Positions 16,817 to 25,552 of a stretch of DNA of 64,000 nt are shown piece by piece (position 1 is the stretch's first letter; each line of letters begins with the position of its first letter). The notes under the pieces were generated by a model that was given only the letters and a program-made list of their open reading frames with translations, made no database searches and was not told the origin of the DNA. Both the position numbers and the translations under genes were made by a program. The stretch covers positions 35,340 to 99,339 of the forward strand of contig CAJXKP010000007.1 in NCBI GenBank assembly GCA_913055565.1. Reading direction: 5' to 3'. This DNA is from an uncultured Ectothiorhodospiraceae bacterium. GTDB lineage: Bacteria; Pseudomonadota; Gammaproteobacteria; Nitrococcales; Nitrococcaceae.

Positions 16817-18111
16817 TGCGGTTGACTCCCTTGTATCGCGCCGGCCTGGTCGGCCGCGTCCAGCAATGCCTCACGCCGATTCCACGGCGTATTCGCCTGC
16901 AACTGATCCTCCGCGGCCCGGTAATCGGCCAGCGCGAGGCCATGCAGCGCTGCGGACGCCGACAGCCCCCCTATCGAGACAGCGTGCGAAATGGCTGCGG
17001 CGCCGTACGCCGGGAGCGCCGGACAGGCGAAGGGATCCCACGGCGGCGGCAGCGGCGGGCATTCCCTAGCCGCTCGCACCGCTGCCATGCCGTCCTCCAC
17101 TGCCATCGCTGCTGACACAGCGGGGGCCAGCCCGACAAGGCTGAGACGCTGCGAAGAGATGCGAACTCCCCGCTCCGCCGACGTAGTGACCCAGTCATGC
17201 TGGGCGTTGACCTCCTCGACCACGGCGATGGTCAGCGAGACGGCCTCTAATGAACGCATCAGGGGCCCACAACCCAGCCGCCGGGCGAGGCCGCTGTGCC
17301 CCTGGGCGACGACGCGGTCGTCGTAGCCCGGCTGGGCGCCACGGTCCAGCTCGGCCATACGGGCATTCGATGCGGCGTTGGGGCCATCGAACAGATCGCC
17401 GTCGCCGTCGCTATCCCGGCCACCGGGGTGGGCCAGGGCAAAGGCCACCTCGCGACTATCGGTGCCTGCCAACTGCGGCCCGCCGTCGCCAGCCGTACGA
17501 GCCAGAGAACGGCATAGGTCGGCGGCCGAGGTGATATCGCCGTCCCGGAACTCGGCTTTGGGCGTGCCCAACCGCTCGACGCATTCACGAGCGGTGAGAG
17601 GGAGCCCGCTGTTGTCGAGCTCGTCATGGTTACGATAGCGCGCAAGGCCCTCAGCGGTCCGCAAACACTCACTCGTGCCCGGCTTGCCGTAATTGAAATC
17701 GTCGGCGTCCACCCGCGTTAACGTGACATCGGTGCCGGCATCGTCGACCATATAGGCGAGTTCCTGGGTGAGTCCGCTCGCTGCCGGATCGGGAACGCCC
17801 AGGGTCTGCCACGGCAGCGCCCCCTTCTCGTTGGGCGCAACGCAATCGCCATTATTCCGGTTCTCCAGGCCGTCGCCGTCGGTATCGGGGCACGGCAGCC
17901 GGTGATTCATCATCGCGAAACTCTCCAGCGCGCGCTCGCCCTCGGTGAGGCTGCGCTTCTGCTCACGCAGGCGCTCACGCTGGGAATCGACCTGGAGCCA
18001 GGCTAGGCCCGCTGCTAGAGCGCTGCCCACCAGCAGCGTCACCAGCAATGCCTCAATAAGGCCGCCCCCTCGCTGGCGGCAACGCGTTCCCTGGTATCGC
18101 CGGTATCGCAT
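16813..18111 (-). CDS. Large pseudopilin with Cys-bracketed DGDG domain (c), Gly at +1
   Basis: A 432-residue protein, the largest of the set. The basic leader ends at RG, and the mature form would begin GGLIEALL. Glu at +5 is kept, but position +1 is Gly instead of the usual Phe. The shared domain has LPCP at 72-75, DTDGDG, Cys90 and PWQTLG at 100-105. A second Asp-rich loop (DSDGDGDLFDG) and DDRVVAQGHSGLARRLGC follow. A hydrophobic Ala/Pro-rich stretch near 330-410 is unusual for a pilin. Likely a minor pseudopilin. Confidence 0.8.
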   Translation of the reverse strand: MRYRRYQGTRCRQRGGGLIEALLVTLLVGSALAAGLAWLQVDSQRERLREQKRSLTEGERALESFAMMNHRLPCPDTDGDGLENRNNGDCVAPNEKGALPWQTLGVPDPAASGLTQELAYMVDDAGTDVTLTRVDADDFNYGKPGTSECLRTAEGLARYRNHDELDNSGLPLTARECVERLGTPKAEFRDGDITSAADLCRSLARTAGDGGPQLAGTDSREVAFALAHPGGRDSDGDGDLFDGPNAASNARMAELDRGAQPGYDDRVVAQGHSGLARRLGCGPLMRSLEAVSLTIAVVEEVNAQHDWVTTSAERGVRISSQRLSLVGLAPAVSAAMAVEDGMAAVRAARECPPLPPPWDPFACPALPAYGAAAISHAVSIGGLSASAALHGLALADYRAAEDQLQANTPWNRREALLDAADQAGAIQGSQPQ

Positions 18112-19382
18112 CAGACACCTCCGGCCTGCATGGCCATCGTTTGCCGAATAAGGTCGTAGATAGGCAGGAGCAGCGCCACCACCATGAACACCAACAACCC
18201 GCCGGCTAGGATGACGATCACGGGTTTAATGATCTCCGACAGCGAGGCGATGATGGTGTCCAGGCGGCTGCGGTACTCCCGCGCCAGATAGTTCAATTGC
18301 TCATCGAGGGATCCGCTTTCCTCGCCGACGCTGACCATGCGCACCACCATCGGCGGGAAACCGCCGGCCAGGCGCATGGCGCCACCGATGGGCTCACCGC
18401 GCTGGACGGCATCGTTGAGCCGCTCCAGCCGGCGCTCGTAATAGAGATCCCGCGTCGTGCGCTGGAGGACGCTGAGGCTGGTCACCACATCCAGGCCCGA
18501 GCGAACAAGGATCGCGAGATGCTCCGTCATGGTCGCCATCCCCGATGCCGTGACGATGCGCTTGGTCACCGGTAGATAGTGGAGGAGGGTGTGGACGCCA
18601 CGACGCGTCGGCTCATGGCGGCGATAGAGCATGACCATGGCGACGACGGCGCCCGCCAGGCCGGCCAGGACGATGAGGAAGTGATCGGCGAACATCGCTG
18701 AGAAAGAGACGAGCCAACGAGTTATGGCCGGCAGATCGGCGTTGAGGCGATCGAAGAGATCCCCGAGCTTAGGCACGACGTAGGTAATCCAGAAGCCCAT
18801 GACCGCGAACAGCGTCGAGAAAACGAAGGCCGGATAGATCAGCGCGGTCCGTATGTTGCGGCGAATATTGATCACCCGTTCCATATGATCGGCGGCCTCC
18901 ATGAGCATGCGGTCGACACTGCCGGAGCGATCACCGATCGCGATGAGATTGCGAACGGTCTCGGAGAAGATATCGGGCCGACGTGCGAACGCCTCACTAA
19001 TGGGCACGCCAGCATCCATATCGTCGTAAAGCTGCTGCGCGATTTGAGCGATACCGTGTGCCCCGCTGCCGCGGCGCTCGTTAATGATCGTGCGTAACGC
19101 CTCCAGGGTCGGTACGCCAGCGGTTTGCATGACGCCGAGGTCACGCAAAAACGAGGTGCAATCATCCGCTTTCACGTTGCGGGCGAACAGCCCGGCGACC
19201 CCCTTGTAGAGGCCAGTGACCGGCGCAGGGAGTCGCCACAGGCTGACGACGGTACCGCCGAACTCGCCTTCCAGACGGAGTCGTGCCGACGTATCGTGCG
19301 CCACGCCGAGCTGATAGAAGCCGGTGCGCATCTTGCCGTGTGGCTCAAGGATGCGGTAGTAGTAAGTCCGTACCTCGCTCAT
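18111..19382 (-). CDS. Type II secretion/type IV pilus inner-membrane platform protein (MshG/PilC/GspF-like)
   Basis: A 423-residue polytopic protein with two GspF repeats (about 80-200 and 280-405) and three hydrophobic helices, including one near residues 395-415. ALRTIINERRGSGA, DMDAGVPISEAF and MVSVGEESGSLDEQL are typical of the family. It anchors the assembly ATPase to the membrane and passes pilins into the fibre. The N-terminal 75 residues are an extra small domain seen in MshG/PilC. It overlaps the ATPase gene upstream by four bases and the pseudopilin downstream by one. Confidence 0.9.
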   Translation of the reverse strand: MSEVRTYYYRILEPHGKMRTGFYQLGVAHDTSARLRLEGEFGGTVVSLWRLPAPVTGLYKGVAGLFARNVKADDCTSFLRDLGVMQTAGVPTLEALRTIINERRGSGAHGIAQIAQQLYDDMDAGVPISEAFARRPDIFSETVRNLIAIGDRSGSVDRMLMEAADHMERVINIRRNIRTALIYPAFVFSTLFAVMGFWITYVVPKLGDLFDRLNADLPAITRWLVSFSAMFADHFLIVLAGLAGAVVAMVMLYRRHEPTRRGVHTLLHYLPVTKRIVTASGMATMTEHLAILVRSGLDVVTSLSVLQRTTRDLYYERRLERLNDAVQRGEPIGGAMRLAGGFPPMVVRMVSVGEESGSLDEQLNYLAREYRSRLDTIIASLSEIIKPVIVILAGGLLVFMVVALLLPIYDLIRQTMAMQAGGV

Positions 19383-21085
19383 GTCGCACCCTCCCCGATA
19401 GCGCGCTCGATCTCGTCGGTGGTCGTCTCCCCTTCGAGCACCCGCTGGCGTCCCGATTCGAGAATGGTGCGCATGCCGGTGGCCTCACAGGCGGCACGTA
19501 GGTCACCGCGGGGGGCATCCGAGGCGATCAGATCGGCGATGGTGCGATCCGGCAACAGCATCTCGTAGACCGGCACGCGACCCAGATAGCCAGTCCCCCG
19601 GCAACGCTGGCACCCCGCGCCACGCATGACGGTGGCGCCTTCCGCGATGCCGAGCCAGCTACGCGCCGCCTCACTCGGCGTGGTCGCGGTCTTGCACATC
19701 GGGCAGTTCCGCCGGGCGAGACGCTGGTTGATAACGCCCATGAGATTCTCGGCGATGGTCTCGACGTCGATACCGAGGATCTTGAGTCGCGGCACCACGC
19801 CGAAGATGCTGCCGACATGCAGGGTGGAGAGCACAAGATGGCCCGTCGAGGCGGCCTCGAGGCCCGCATGCGCGGTCTCCTGATCGCGGATCTCCCCCAC
19901 AAGGATGATGTCCGGATCGTGGCGCAGGAAGTGGCGTAGGGCGTTGGAGAAACCATAACCAGCCCGGCCGTTGACCTCCGTCTGGCCCACCGCCGGCACC
20001 CGGTATTCGACCGGGTCCTCGACGGTCAGGACATTGCGCTCGACGATGTGTTGCATGCGCAAGGCGGCGTGGAGGGTCGTGCTCTTGCCCGAGCCGGTCG
20101 GCCCCGTGAGCAGTATGAGCCCCTGGGGGCTTGCGAAGAGCTTCTTTAATGCCGCGATATCTTCGTCGAGCACCCCGAGATCGCTGAGCTTATCCAGATC
20201 TCCCTGCTGACCCAGTAAGCGGAGCACCATTCGCTCGCCGTACTCGGCGATGACCGTGGAAACACGGATCGTATAGGGCTGATCCAGGATCGTTCGGCTA
20301 AAGCTGCCGTCTTGCGGTAGACGCTGCTCGGCGACATCCATCTCGGAGCACAACTTGATATAGCCCGTGAGCCGATCGCCCGCCGACGACATGGCGAGCA
20401 TCGGGCGTAACACCCCGTCGACGCGAAAGAGGATATGCCGGCTGCCGGGACTCGCCGTGATATGGATATCCGAGGCGCGCTCACGCACCGCGTAATGGAG
20501 GATGTACTCCAGCAACGTATCCGGGCTGTAGACGCGATCGACGTCGCGATCGAGCTGGCGCAGCTCACGCTGAATGATCTCGTCGGGGGGATGCTCGGCG
20601 AAGAAGAAATGCTGGCGGATAGCCTGATTAACGCGCGCAAACTCACCCTGCTGGAAGCGCACTTGCCAACCGGTGCGCCGCCACACGAGCTCGCTCACCT
20701 CGCCGGGGTCAGCGTCTCCGATAAGGACCGTCACCACAGTCTGATTGGTCGAGCCGACGACGGTGTCAAGCGGGAGAAATCCCCGCGCCAGACAGAGTGC
20801 CTGGTTGAACAGGCGAGTGGCCTCGGGCGTAGGCTCCGACGCCCAGTCCTTATCCAAGAATTCGATACCATGCCCGTACTGATCCGCGAGGATGCGGGCA
20901 ACTTCCTTCTCCGTCACCAGTCCCAGGGAGACGAGCATGTTGCCGAGGCGACCGCCCTCGACGGCTTGTTTCTGCAAAACAAGATCCAGCTCCGTGTCGT
21001 TCAACAATCCCCGTTCGAGGACCATCTGTCCCATCCGCCGTACGGCCGCGTTATCGCCGCCACTCGATTCAGCCAATGTCGCCAT
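19379..21085 (-). CDS. Pilus assembly ATPase (MshE/PilB/GspE-like)
   Basis: A 568-residue secretion ATPase. Residues about 15-150 form MshEN/GspE N-terminal domains, which bind c-di-GMP in some MshE proteins; I cannot confirm the binding residues here. The motor has Walker A GPTGSGKST (328-336), Asp box TVEDPVEY (354-361), Walker B DIILVGEIRD (392-401) and His box STLH (420-423). A zinc site is formed by Cys461, Cys464, Cys492 and Cys495, typical of PilB/GspE and absent from PilT. It is thus an extension motor. No retraction ATPase is present in the window. Confidence 0.93.
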   Translation of the reverse strand: MATLAESSGGDNAAVRRMGQMVLERGLLNDTELDLVLQKQAVEGGRLGNMLVSLGLVTEKEVARILADQYGHGIEFLDKDWASEPTPEATRLFNQALCLARGFLPLDTVVGSTNQTVVTVLIGDADPGEVSELVWRRTGWQVRFQQGEFARVNQAIRQHFFFAEHPPDEIIQRELRQLDRDVDRVYSPDTLLEYILHYAVRERASDIHITASPGSRHILFRVDGVLRPMLAMSSAGDRLTGYIKLCSEMDVAEQRLPQDGSFSRTILDQPYTIRVSTVIAEYGERMVLRLLGQQGDLDKLSDLGVLDEDIAALKKLFASPQGLILLTGPTGSGKSTTLHAALRMQHIVERNVLTVEDPVEYRVPAVGQTEVNGRAGYGFSNALRHFLRHDPDIILVGEIRDQETAHAGLEAASTGHLVLSTLHVGSIFGVVPRLKILGIDVETIAENLMGVINQRLARRNCPMCKTATTPSEAARSWLGIAEGATVMRGAGCQRCRGTGYLGRVPVYEMLLPDRTIADLIASDAPRGDLRAACEATGMRTILESGRQRVLEGETTTDEIERAIGEGAT

Positions 21086-21133
21086 AGCCCGGCCCCCTGG
21101 ATTGATCCCGATCCGGCACTCGATTGGTCACGC

Positions 21134-21727
21134 TCATCGCCGTAAGCGTTGTCGTGCGCCCGCCAGAGCGTCCGATGCCGGATTGTGCTCAAGGGCCTGT
21201 TCCAAGACCTCGCGCGCGGCGTCGCGCCGATCCGCACGCTGATGCAGATACGCAAGATTCAGTGCCGCGTTCTCATCCCCCGGCCGCGTCGCCAGGACCT
21301 GCTGGAATTGGCGTTTGGCCCGTTGATCTCGGCCGCGCTTGAGTTGATACCAACCCACCAGCCGCGTATGGAGGCTACGACGCCCCGGTAGCTGATCATC
21401 GATATGTGCCAGAGCGAGCTCGGCACGCTCCCACTGCTCGGCGGCCACCGCGCGCAGAACACGGCGATGCAACCGGCGCAATTCGGCCACGCCACCCCCG
21501 GCATCATCGGATTGCCCTCGGGGCGATGCCGTAGCGCTAGCATCGGGGCCGCCGGTCGCCGCGTTCTCTCCGGAACCACTGGTTTCGGCCGCCCACACAG
21601 GGGTGGGTGTCGCCACAACAACAACTAACCCGGTCACCATCCATCGACGAAACCGCCGTCCGACCCCGCGTTGCGCATCCCGGCGACGCTTGTCGATGGG
21701 TAGACCAACACTGCGAACCTGTCTCAT
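21134..21727 (-). CDS. TPR-repeat protein of the pilus operon (MshN-like)
   Basis: A 197-residue protein with a basic N-terminus, one hydrophobic segment (WMVTGLVVVVATPTPVWA, about 29-46), a low-complexity Gly/Ser/Ala linker, then tandem TPR helices (about 80-195; AALNLAYLHQRADRRDAAREVLEQ is a clear repeat). Position between the secretin and the ATPase is that of MshN in Vibrio MSHA loci, which also carries TPRs. It is shorter than Vibrio MshN. Likely an inner-membrane or periplasmic scaffold for secretin or pilus assembly. It overlaps the secretin stop by four bases. Confidence 0.72.
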   Translation of the reverse strand: MRQVRSVGLPIDKRRRDAQRGVGRRFRRWMVTGLVVVVATPTPVWAAETSGSGENAATGGPDASATASPRGQSDDAGGGVAELRRLHRRVLRAVAAEQWERAELALAHIDDQLPGRRSLHTRLVGWYQLKRGRDQRAKRQFQQVLATRPGDENAALNLAYLHQRADRRDAAREVLEQALEHNPASDALAGARQRLRR

Positions 21728-23466
21728 TGAACTTTCACCCTTAGAGCGATAACCAGCTCGCGTGTCTCTGTCAGACGCTGGCGTTCGCCGAAGACGCCGC
21801 CAATAACCGGAAGCGATGACAAACCAGGCAGGCCCTGGTCGCGCTGGTCGGTACTGCGATCAATTAGGCCCCCGATGAGCACCAAGTCGCCATCGTTGAG
21901 GGCCAATGTCGTGGTGAGCCCCTTTGACTGGACACGTGGCAACGAGATCCGGTTAGCGCCGCCCACATTGACCAGATCCAGGGTGCCGTCGACGACGCTG
22001 GTTTGGAGAGGACGGACCAATAATTCGACCCGCCCGTTGCCTCGTATATAGGGCACAACCCCGACGGTGATGCCATCGAAGACGCTATCCGTGTCGACGT
22101 CCACGGTGACCGTCGACTGGCCACCGCCGGCATTCTGCTCACTGGATTCGGACTGACTGACGAACCGCGAGGTCGTCCCGACGCTCAGCTGCGCGGGCGA
22201 GCCGTTACGAGCGAGGAGATTCGGATTCGACAGAACGGTGGCGTCGCCGAAGCGCTCGAGTGCCTCGACCACGGCCCCGAAATCACTCTCCTGGAAGGCA
22301 ACGCCCAGCGAGCTACCGTCCCCGGCGTCAATGCTACGCCCCGGGATGGTCAACGTCCGCGACGGCAGATCCGCGCCGCCGGAGGGAACATTGGTATTAA
22401 TATCACCGAGTTGAGGCACCTCGCCGGTCAAGGTCGCGGCGAAGTTATCGCGCAGCAGCGTCCAATCGATACCGAAACGGAATTCGTCGGTAAGGGTCAC
22501 ATCGATGATCTGGGCCTCGATCGCAACCTGACGATTAACGGTCTCGCGCAGTTGGGCCATGTAGCGGTTAACCGCTTCGATCTTGCTAGGACGCGCCTCG
22601 ACATAGAGCGTACCGGAATTGCGATCCAGCGAGACCGCACTCGCCACCTCTTTACTCTCCGGCTCAGACGCTCGCCCGCTGTTGGCGCCCCCGCCCGAAC
22701 CGCCACCGGAACCGCTCGCACTACCACCGCTTGCGCCGCGGGATGGACCGCCTCCCCGTTGGCCGGGGGGGTCGACCCGAATGGTCTCTTTATCCGCGAT
22801 GATGCGGGCAACGGTTTCACGCACGACCGAATAAGGGCGATCCGAGGCCCCGGATGTCGTCTCCAAGGTTTGGCTGCTACTGAGCTCCTCGGCGGTCGAG
22901 CCAAAGACATTGCCGCCATCGGAGGTGCTGAGCTCGTCCGCGGTATTCAGGAACTCAAGGGCGTAAACGCGCTCTTCTTTGAGTGTAATGCGCAGCGTGT
23001 TGCCTCGACGCTCGCCATGGACATCGTAGATCGCGAGGATATTCTCAAGCGCCTCACGCACGCTGACCTCGGTCATGGACAGGGTGGCGCGTTGCGTCAA
23101 ATCGTTGACGCTCGGATCCACGATGAGATTGACCGACGAGCTCTCCGTCAGCGCACGGGCCGCCTCGGTGATGCGCGCCCGCACCAGCTCGATGGTCACC
23201 ACTTGCGCCGACAGCGGATCGAACTGAGGCTCTTGGGGCCGCAATCCGGGTAGCGATCGCCGCTGTTCGACCTGCTCGCGCATTCGCCGCGAGGCATTGG
23301 ACAGCCGCTCGGACGCCTCGCCGGAACGCAATGGAATCTCGCCTTCCGGATTCGCCTCGGCTTGGCTCAACGCCGGTTCGCCTCCGGGCGGCAGATTCGC
23401 GCACCCGCTCGCGATAAGGGCGGACAGGGTAACCGCTAGACGCCAAGCGGTTTTTCTGTAATTCAA
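21724..23466 (-). CDS. Secretin, outer-membrane lipoprotein (MshL/PilQ-like)
   Basis: A 580-residue outer-membrane secretin. A lipoprotein signal ends IASGC, placing the lipid on Cys22. A secretin N-terminal (STN) domain lies at about 90-165 (LVRARITEAARAL to GNTLRITL). A Gly/Ser-rich insert sits near 245-280, followed by an N-domain (VAIEAQIIDVTL). The beta-barrel secretin region ends with LNDGDLVLIGGLID and SLPVIGGVFG. Lipidated secretins are typical of MshL. The start is a TTG at 23466 with a strong GGAG site, since no ATG or GTG gives the signal peptide. Confidence 0.92.
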   Translation of the reverse strand: MNYRKTAWRLAVTLSALIASGCANLPPGGEPALSQAEANPEGEIPLRSGEASERLSNASRRMREQVEQRRSLPGLRPQEPQFDPLSAQVVTIELVRARITEAARALTESSSVNLIVDPSVNDLTQRATLSMTEVSVREALENILAIYDVHGERRGNTLRITLKEERVYALEFLNTADELSTSDGGNVFGSTAEELSSSQTLETTSGASDRPYSVVRETVARIIADKETIRVDPPGQRGGGPSRGASGGSASGSGGGSGGGANSGRASEPESKEVASAVSLDRNSGTLYVEARPSKIEAVNRYMAQLRETVNRQVAIEAQIIDVTLTDEFRFGIDWTLLRDNFAATLTGEVPQLGDINTNVPSGGADLPSRTLTIPGRSIDAGDGSSLGVAFQESDFGAVVEALERFGDATVLSNPNLLARNGSPAQLSVGTTSRFVSQSESSEQNAGGGQSTVTVDVDTDSVFDGITVGVVPYIRGNGRVELLVRPLQTSVVDGTLDLVNVGGANRISLPRVQSKGLTTTLALNDGDLVLIGGLIDRSTDQRDQGLPGLSSLPVIGGVFGERQRLTETRELVIALRVKVQ

Positions 23467-23539
23467 GATCCTATCTCCTGCTAATGATTACCGACCGACC
23501 GCTCGACCCGCTTTCACAGGCCGCACGACGTCGGATGAA

Positions 23540-24274
23540 CTACGGACGCTGGAGCCAACCGATAAGGGCAAAAGGCGATTCCGCTATAACGACATCATCG
23601 TTCGACTGGCTCGCACCCAGCGACGGCGCCCGGGCGCAGATGCCCGGATGGGGCCCATCGAGGCGGTCTCCGTCGCCATCACGATCGACGAGCGGGACGA
23701 CCACGAAAAACGCCACGGGGCGACTATTGCTGCGGCAGCCCTGACCCCCGGCCCGACCGCCGACCGCTGCGGTGGCCGGGCCGCTGCCGTCGACGCCCCG
23801 CAAGGCACGAATCAGATCATTGCCATCGGGCCGATTGCCGCCGCCCGGACGCGAATTGGCAACCGCCACGAGGTCACTGCTAGCCGCGCCGCGATAAACG
23901 GCATATAGGGCGCGCTTATCGGGGCCGGGTACACTCAGGCCGAGGCTGCGATAGGGGACCCAGCCGGTGGCGGCGCTATTAGCTCGGCAATTGCCAGCGC
24001 GCCCAACGGCGGCGTTGCCGCGTTGGATGCTGGCGTTGCCGGAGCGCGGCTCAGGGCAAGGCAGCTCGCCGTTGCTCAAGGCGTAAGCCCGCAACGCATC
24101 ACGCACCTGCTCACCATGCGACTCAGCGGCCTGCCGGTCGGCTACTCGATCGGTATTCAAGTAGGCGCCACTCGTGGCGGCGAGCACGAGCCCCACCACG
24201 CCGAGCACGACCGCGATCTCGACGAACGAGAAGCCGGATTGCCTTGTTGCCCTGCGCGGCTTGGCTCGAATCAT
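23540..24274 (-). CDS. Pseudopilin with Cys-bracketed domain (d)
   Basis: A 244-residue prepilin-like protein separated from the other three by the secretin and motor genes. Basic leader MIRAKPRRATRQSG is cut before FSFVEIAV; the hydrophobic helix ends near residue 38. The shared domain reads LPCP at 71-74, Cys96 and VPYRSLGL at 106-113, with a longer loop and no DGDG between the cysteines. A later DRDGDGDRLDGPHPG and NDDVVIAESPFALIGWL match its paralogues. I start at 24274, which overlaps the upstream stop (ATGA), not at the longer frame from 24325. Confidence 0.82.
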   Translation of the reverse strand: MIRAKPRRATRQSGFSFVEIAVVLGVVGLVLAATSGAYLNTDRVADRQAAESHGEQVRDALRAYALSNGELPCPEPRSGNASIQRGNAAVGRAGNCRANSAATGWVPYRSLGLSVPGPDKRALYAVYRGAASSDLVAVANSRPGGGNRPDGNDLIRALRGVDGSGPATAAVGGRAGGQGCRSNSRPVAFFVVVPLVDRDGDGDRLDGPHPGICARAPSLGASQSNDDVVIAESPFALIGWLQRP

Positions 24275-25002
24275 CGGCCGGCCTCCTGGGCCGTACCAGC
24301 CTGGCTGGCGTCGCGCAGATGCCAAGACGGACTTATCTTCACGGTTTCGCGGTCAGCATCTGGGGTCAACCGCCCCTCGGGGATGTCGACGGCCTCGAAA
24401 GCGGGATCGGTCATCATGTCCGTAACGAGCTTATTGGACAGCCGCATAGCACGATCGCGGTCTTGCGTATTCTCGGCTGCATTCAGTTCTCGCATCTTCT
24501 CGCCGAAATCCTTCATTCGAGCCGCCACCGCGAGTTGCCGCTCCAGCTCGTCGATATCGAGTTCCTCAGCCACCTGCCCAGGTGCCTCGCGCTGCAACTC
24601 ACGCAGCAAATCAACCACCTTTTCCGGCTCGGCCGCGTCGTTAGCCACGAGCTCTGCAAGCTCATCAGCGATCCGGTTGGCGGTGGCGCGGGCCTCCGCG
24701 TCGCTCGGCGAGGCCTCGCCGTTCGCGAGCTTGGATGATTCCTCCTCGTTAGCGTCCTGCTCGAACAGCGCCGGCGCCGTGCGCTGCGTGACCGAACCAC
24801 CGGACTCATCCGAGGTCGCGTTGTCGGCCTTGCTCTCCGTCTCCACGGCAACCGGCTGCCCAGTCCGATCACTGGGTAGGTCCCCCGGTCGAGACGGCTC
24901 CGATTGCAGCGCCGGGACGACCATGAATTGCACCCAGACCATGACCAACGCCACGATCGCGCCACCCAACGCTACTCCCTGCAGTACCTGTCGGTTCATC
25001 AT
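24271..25002 (-). CDS. Uncharacterised single-span protein of the pilus operon
   Basis: A 243-residue protein with one transmembrane helix near the N-terminus (about 10-30), an acidic Ser/Glu-rich linker to about residue 95, a helical or coiled region (about 95-190; ELAELVANDAAEPEKVVDLLRELQ) and a short polar tail. The topology suggests a periplasmic body anchored in the inner membrane. In MSHA loci a PilP/MshK-like and sometimes other anchored proteins lie here, but I see no match to MshM, which is an AAA+ ATPase. Coupled to the following pseudopilin by a four-base overlap. Function unknown. Confidence 0.7.
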   Translation of the reverse strand: MMNRQVLQGVALGGAIVALVMVWVQFMVVPALQSEPSRPGDLPSDRTGQPVAVETESKADNATSDESGGSVTQRTAPALFEQDANEEESSKLANGEASPSDAEARATANRIADELAELVANDAAEPEKVVDLLRELQREAPGQVAEELDIDELERQLAVAARMKDFGEKMRELNAAENTQDRDRAMRLSNKLVTDMMTDPAFEAVDIPEGRLTPDADRETVKISPSWHLRDASQAGTAQEAGR

Positions 25003-25039
25003 CCCTCCGGATTAACCATTCGATAGGTCAGCCAAACCG

Positions 25040-25552
25040 CTAGCGGGCAACCAGCCGCTGACGGCGCCCGCCCCGCTCGGCAATCACGACGCTATCGGTA
25101 TCGATGCGCAGCACTTCCGCCTCCCCCGGGAGACGATCGCCTTCCTGCACGACCCGACCGTCGACAACCGCGGTCGGTCGGGGGCCATCGAGCACCACAC
25201 TGAGCTGGCGGCGCGGTAATGGCGCCGGTGGTTGTTCATCGGCCTGGTCGCGATCGACATCGGCCAGTAGGTCCGGACGCGGCACCAGTACATCAGGCGG
25301 CTCCTGAGCCGTCGCTAGCAGACCCGTCGCGTCCGCGCCGGGCGCGGACTCCATGAATAATGCGAACCGATCGAGCTCGGTGGCCAGCTCATCCAAGCGC
25401 GCCTGCTCCTGCGGCGGAATCGGCTGGGTTGCGGGAACGCGCACAGTCGCGCTCGGAACCATCGGATCCGCGCTCACCCTCGACAGAAGGAATGCCCCCA
25501 GACCCAGCGCCACCAGCGCTAGCCCATTCACTGCCACAAAGACGTACTTCAT
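25040..25552 (-). CDS. MshK/GspB-like pilus assembly protein
   Basis: A 170-residue protein: one N-terminal transmembrane helix (about 4-24), a Pro-rich linker, a short helical part, then a C-terminal beta domain (about 117-170; VVLDGPRPTAVVDGRVVQEGD then VLRIDTDSVVI). This AVVNG..V..GD pattern is typical of MshK and the GspB/GspC-type homology domain that docks to the secretin. Its position after the PilM/N-like gene, overlapping it by four bases, fits MshK. No symbol is given because the N-terminal part is divergent. Confidence 0.72.
   Translation of the reverse strand: MKYVFVAVNGLALVALGLGAFLLSRVSADPMVPSATVRVPATQPIPPQEQARLDELATELDRFALFMESAPGADATGLLATAQEPPDVLVPRPDLLADVDRDQADEQPPAPLPRRQLSVVLDGPRPTAVVDGRVVQEGDRLPGEAEVLRIDTDSVVIAERGGRRQRLVAR

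Noticed and set aside
22411..23253. Long rightward frame of 280 codons
   Set aside because: Lies entirely antisense to the secretin, whose domains are clear.
24023..25015. Rightward frame of 330 codons
   Set aside because: Antisense to a pseudopilin and the anchored protein; Ser/Arg-rich shadow composition.
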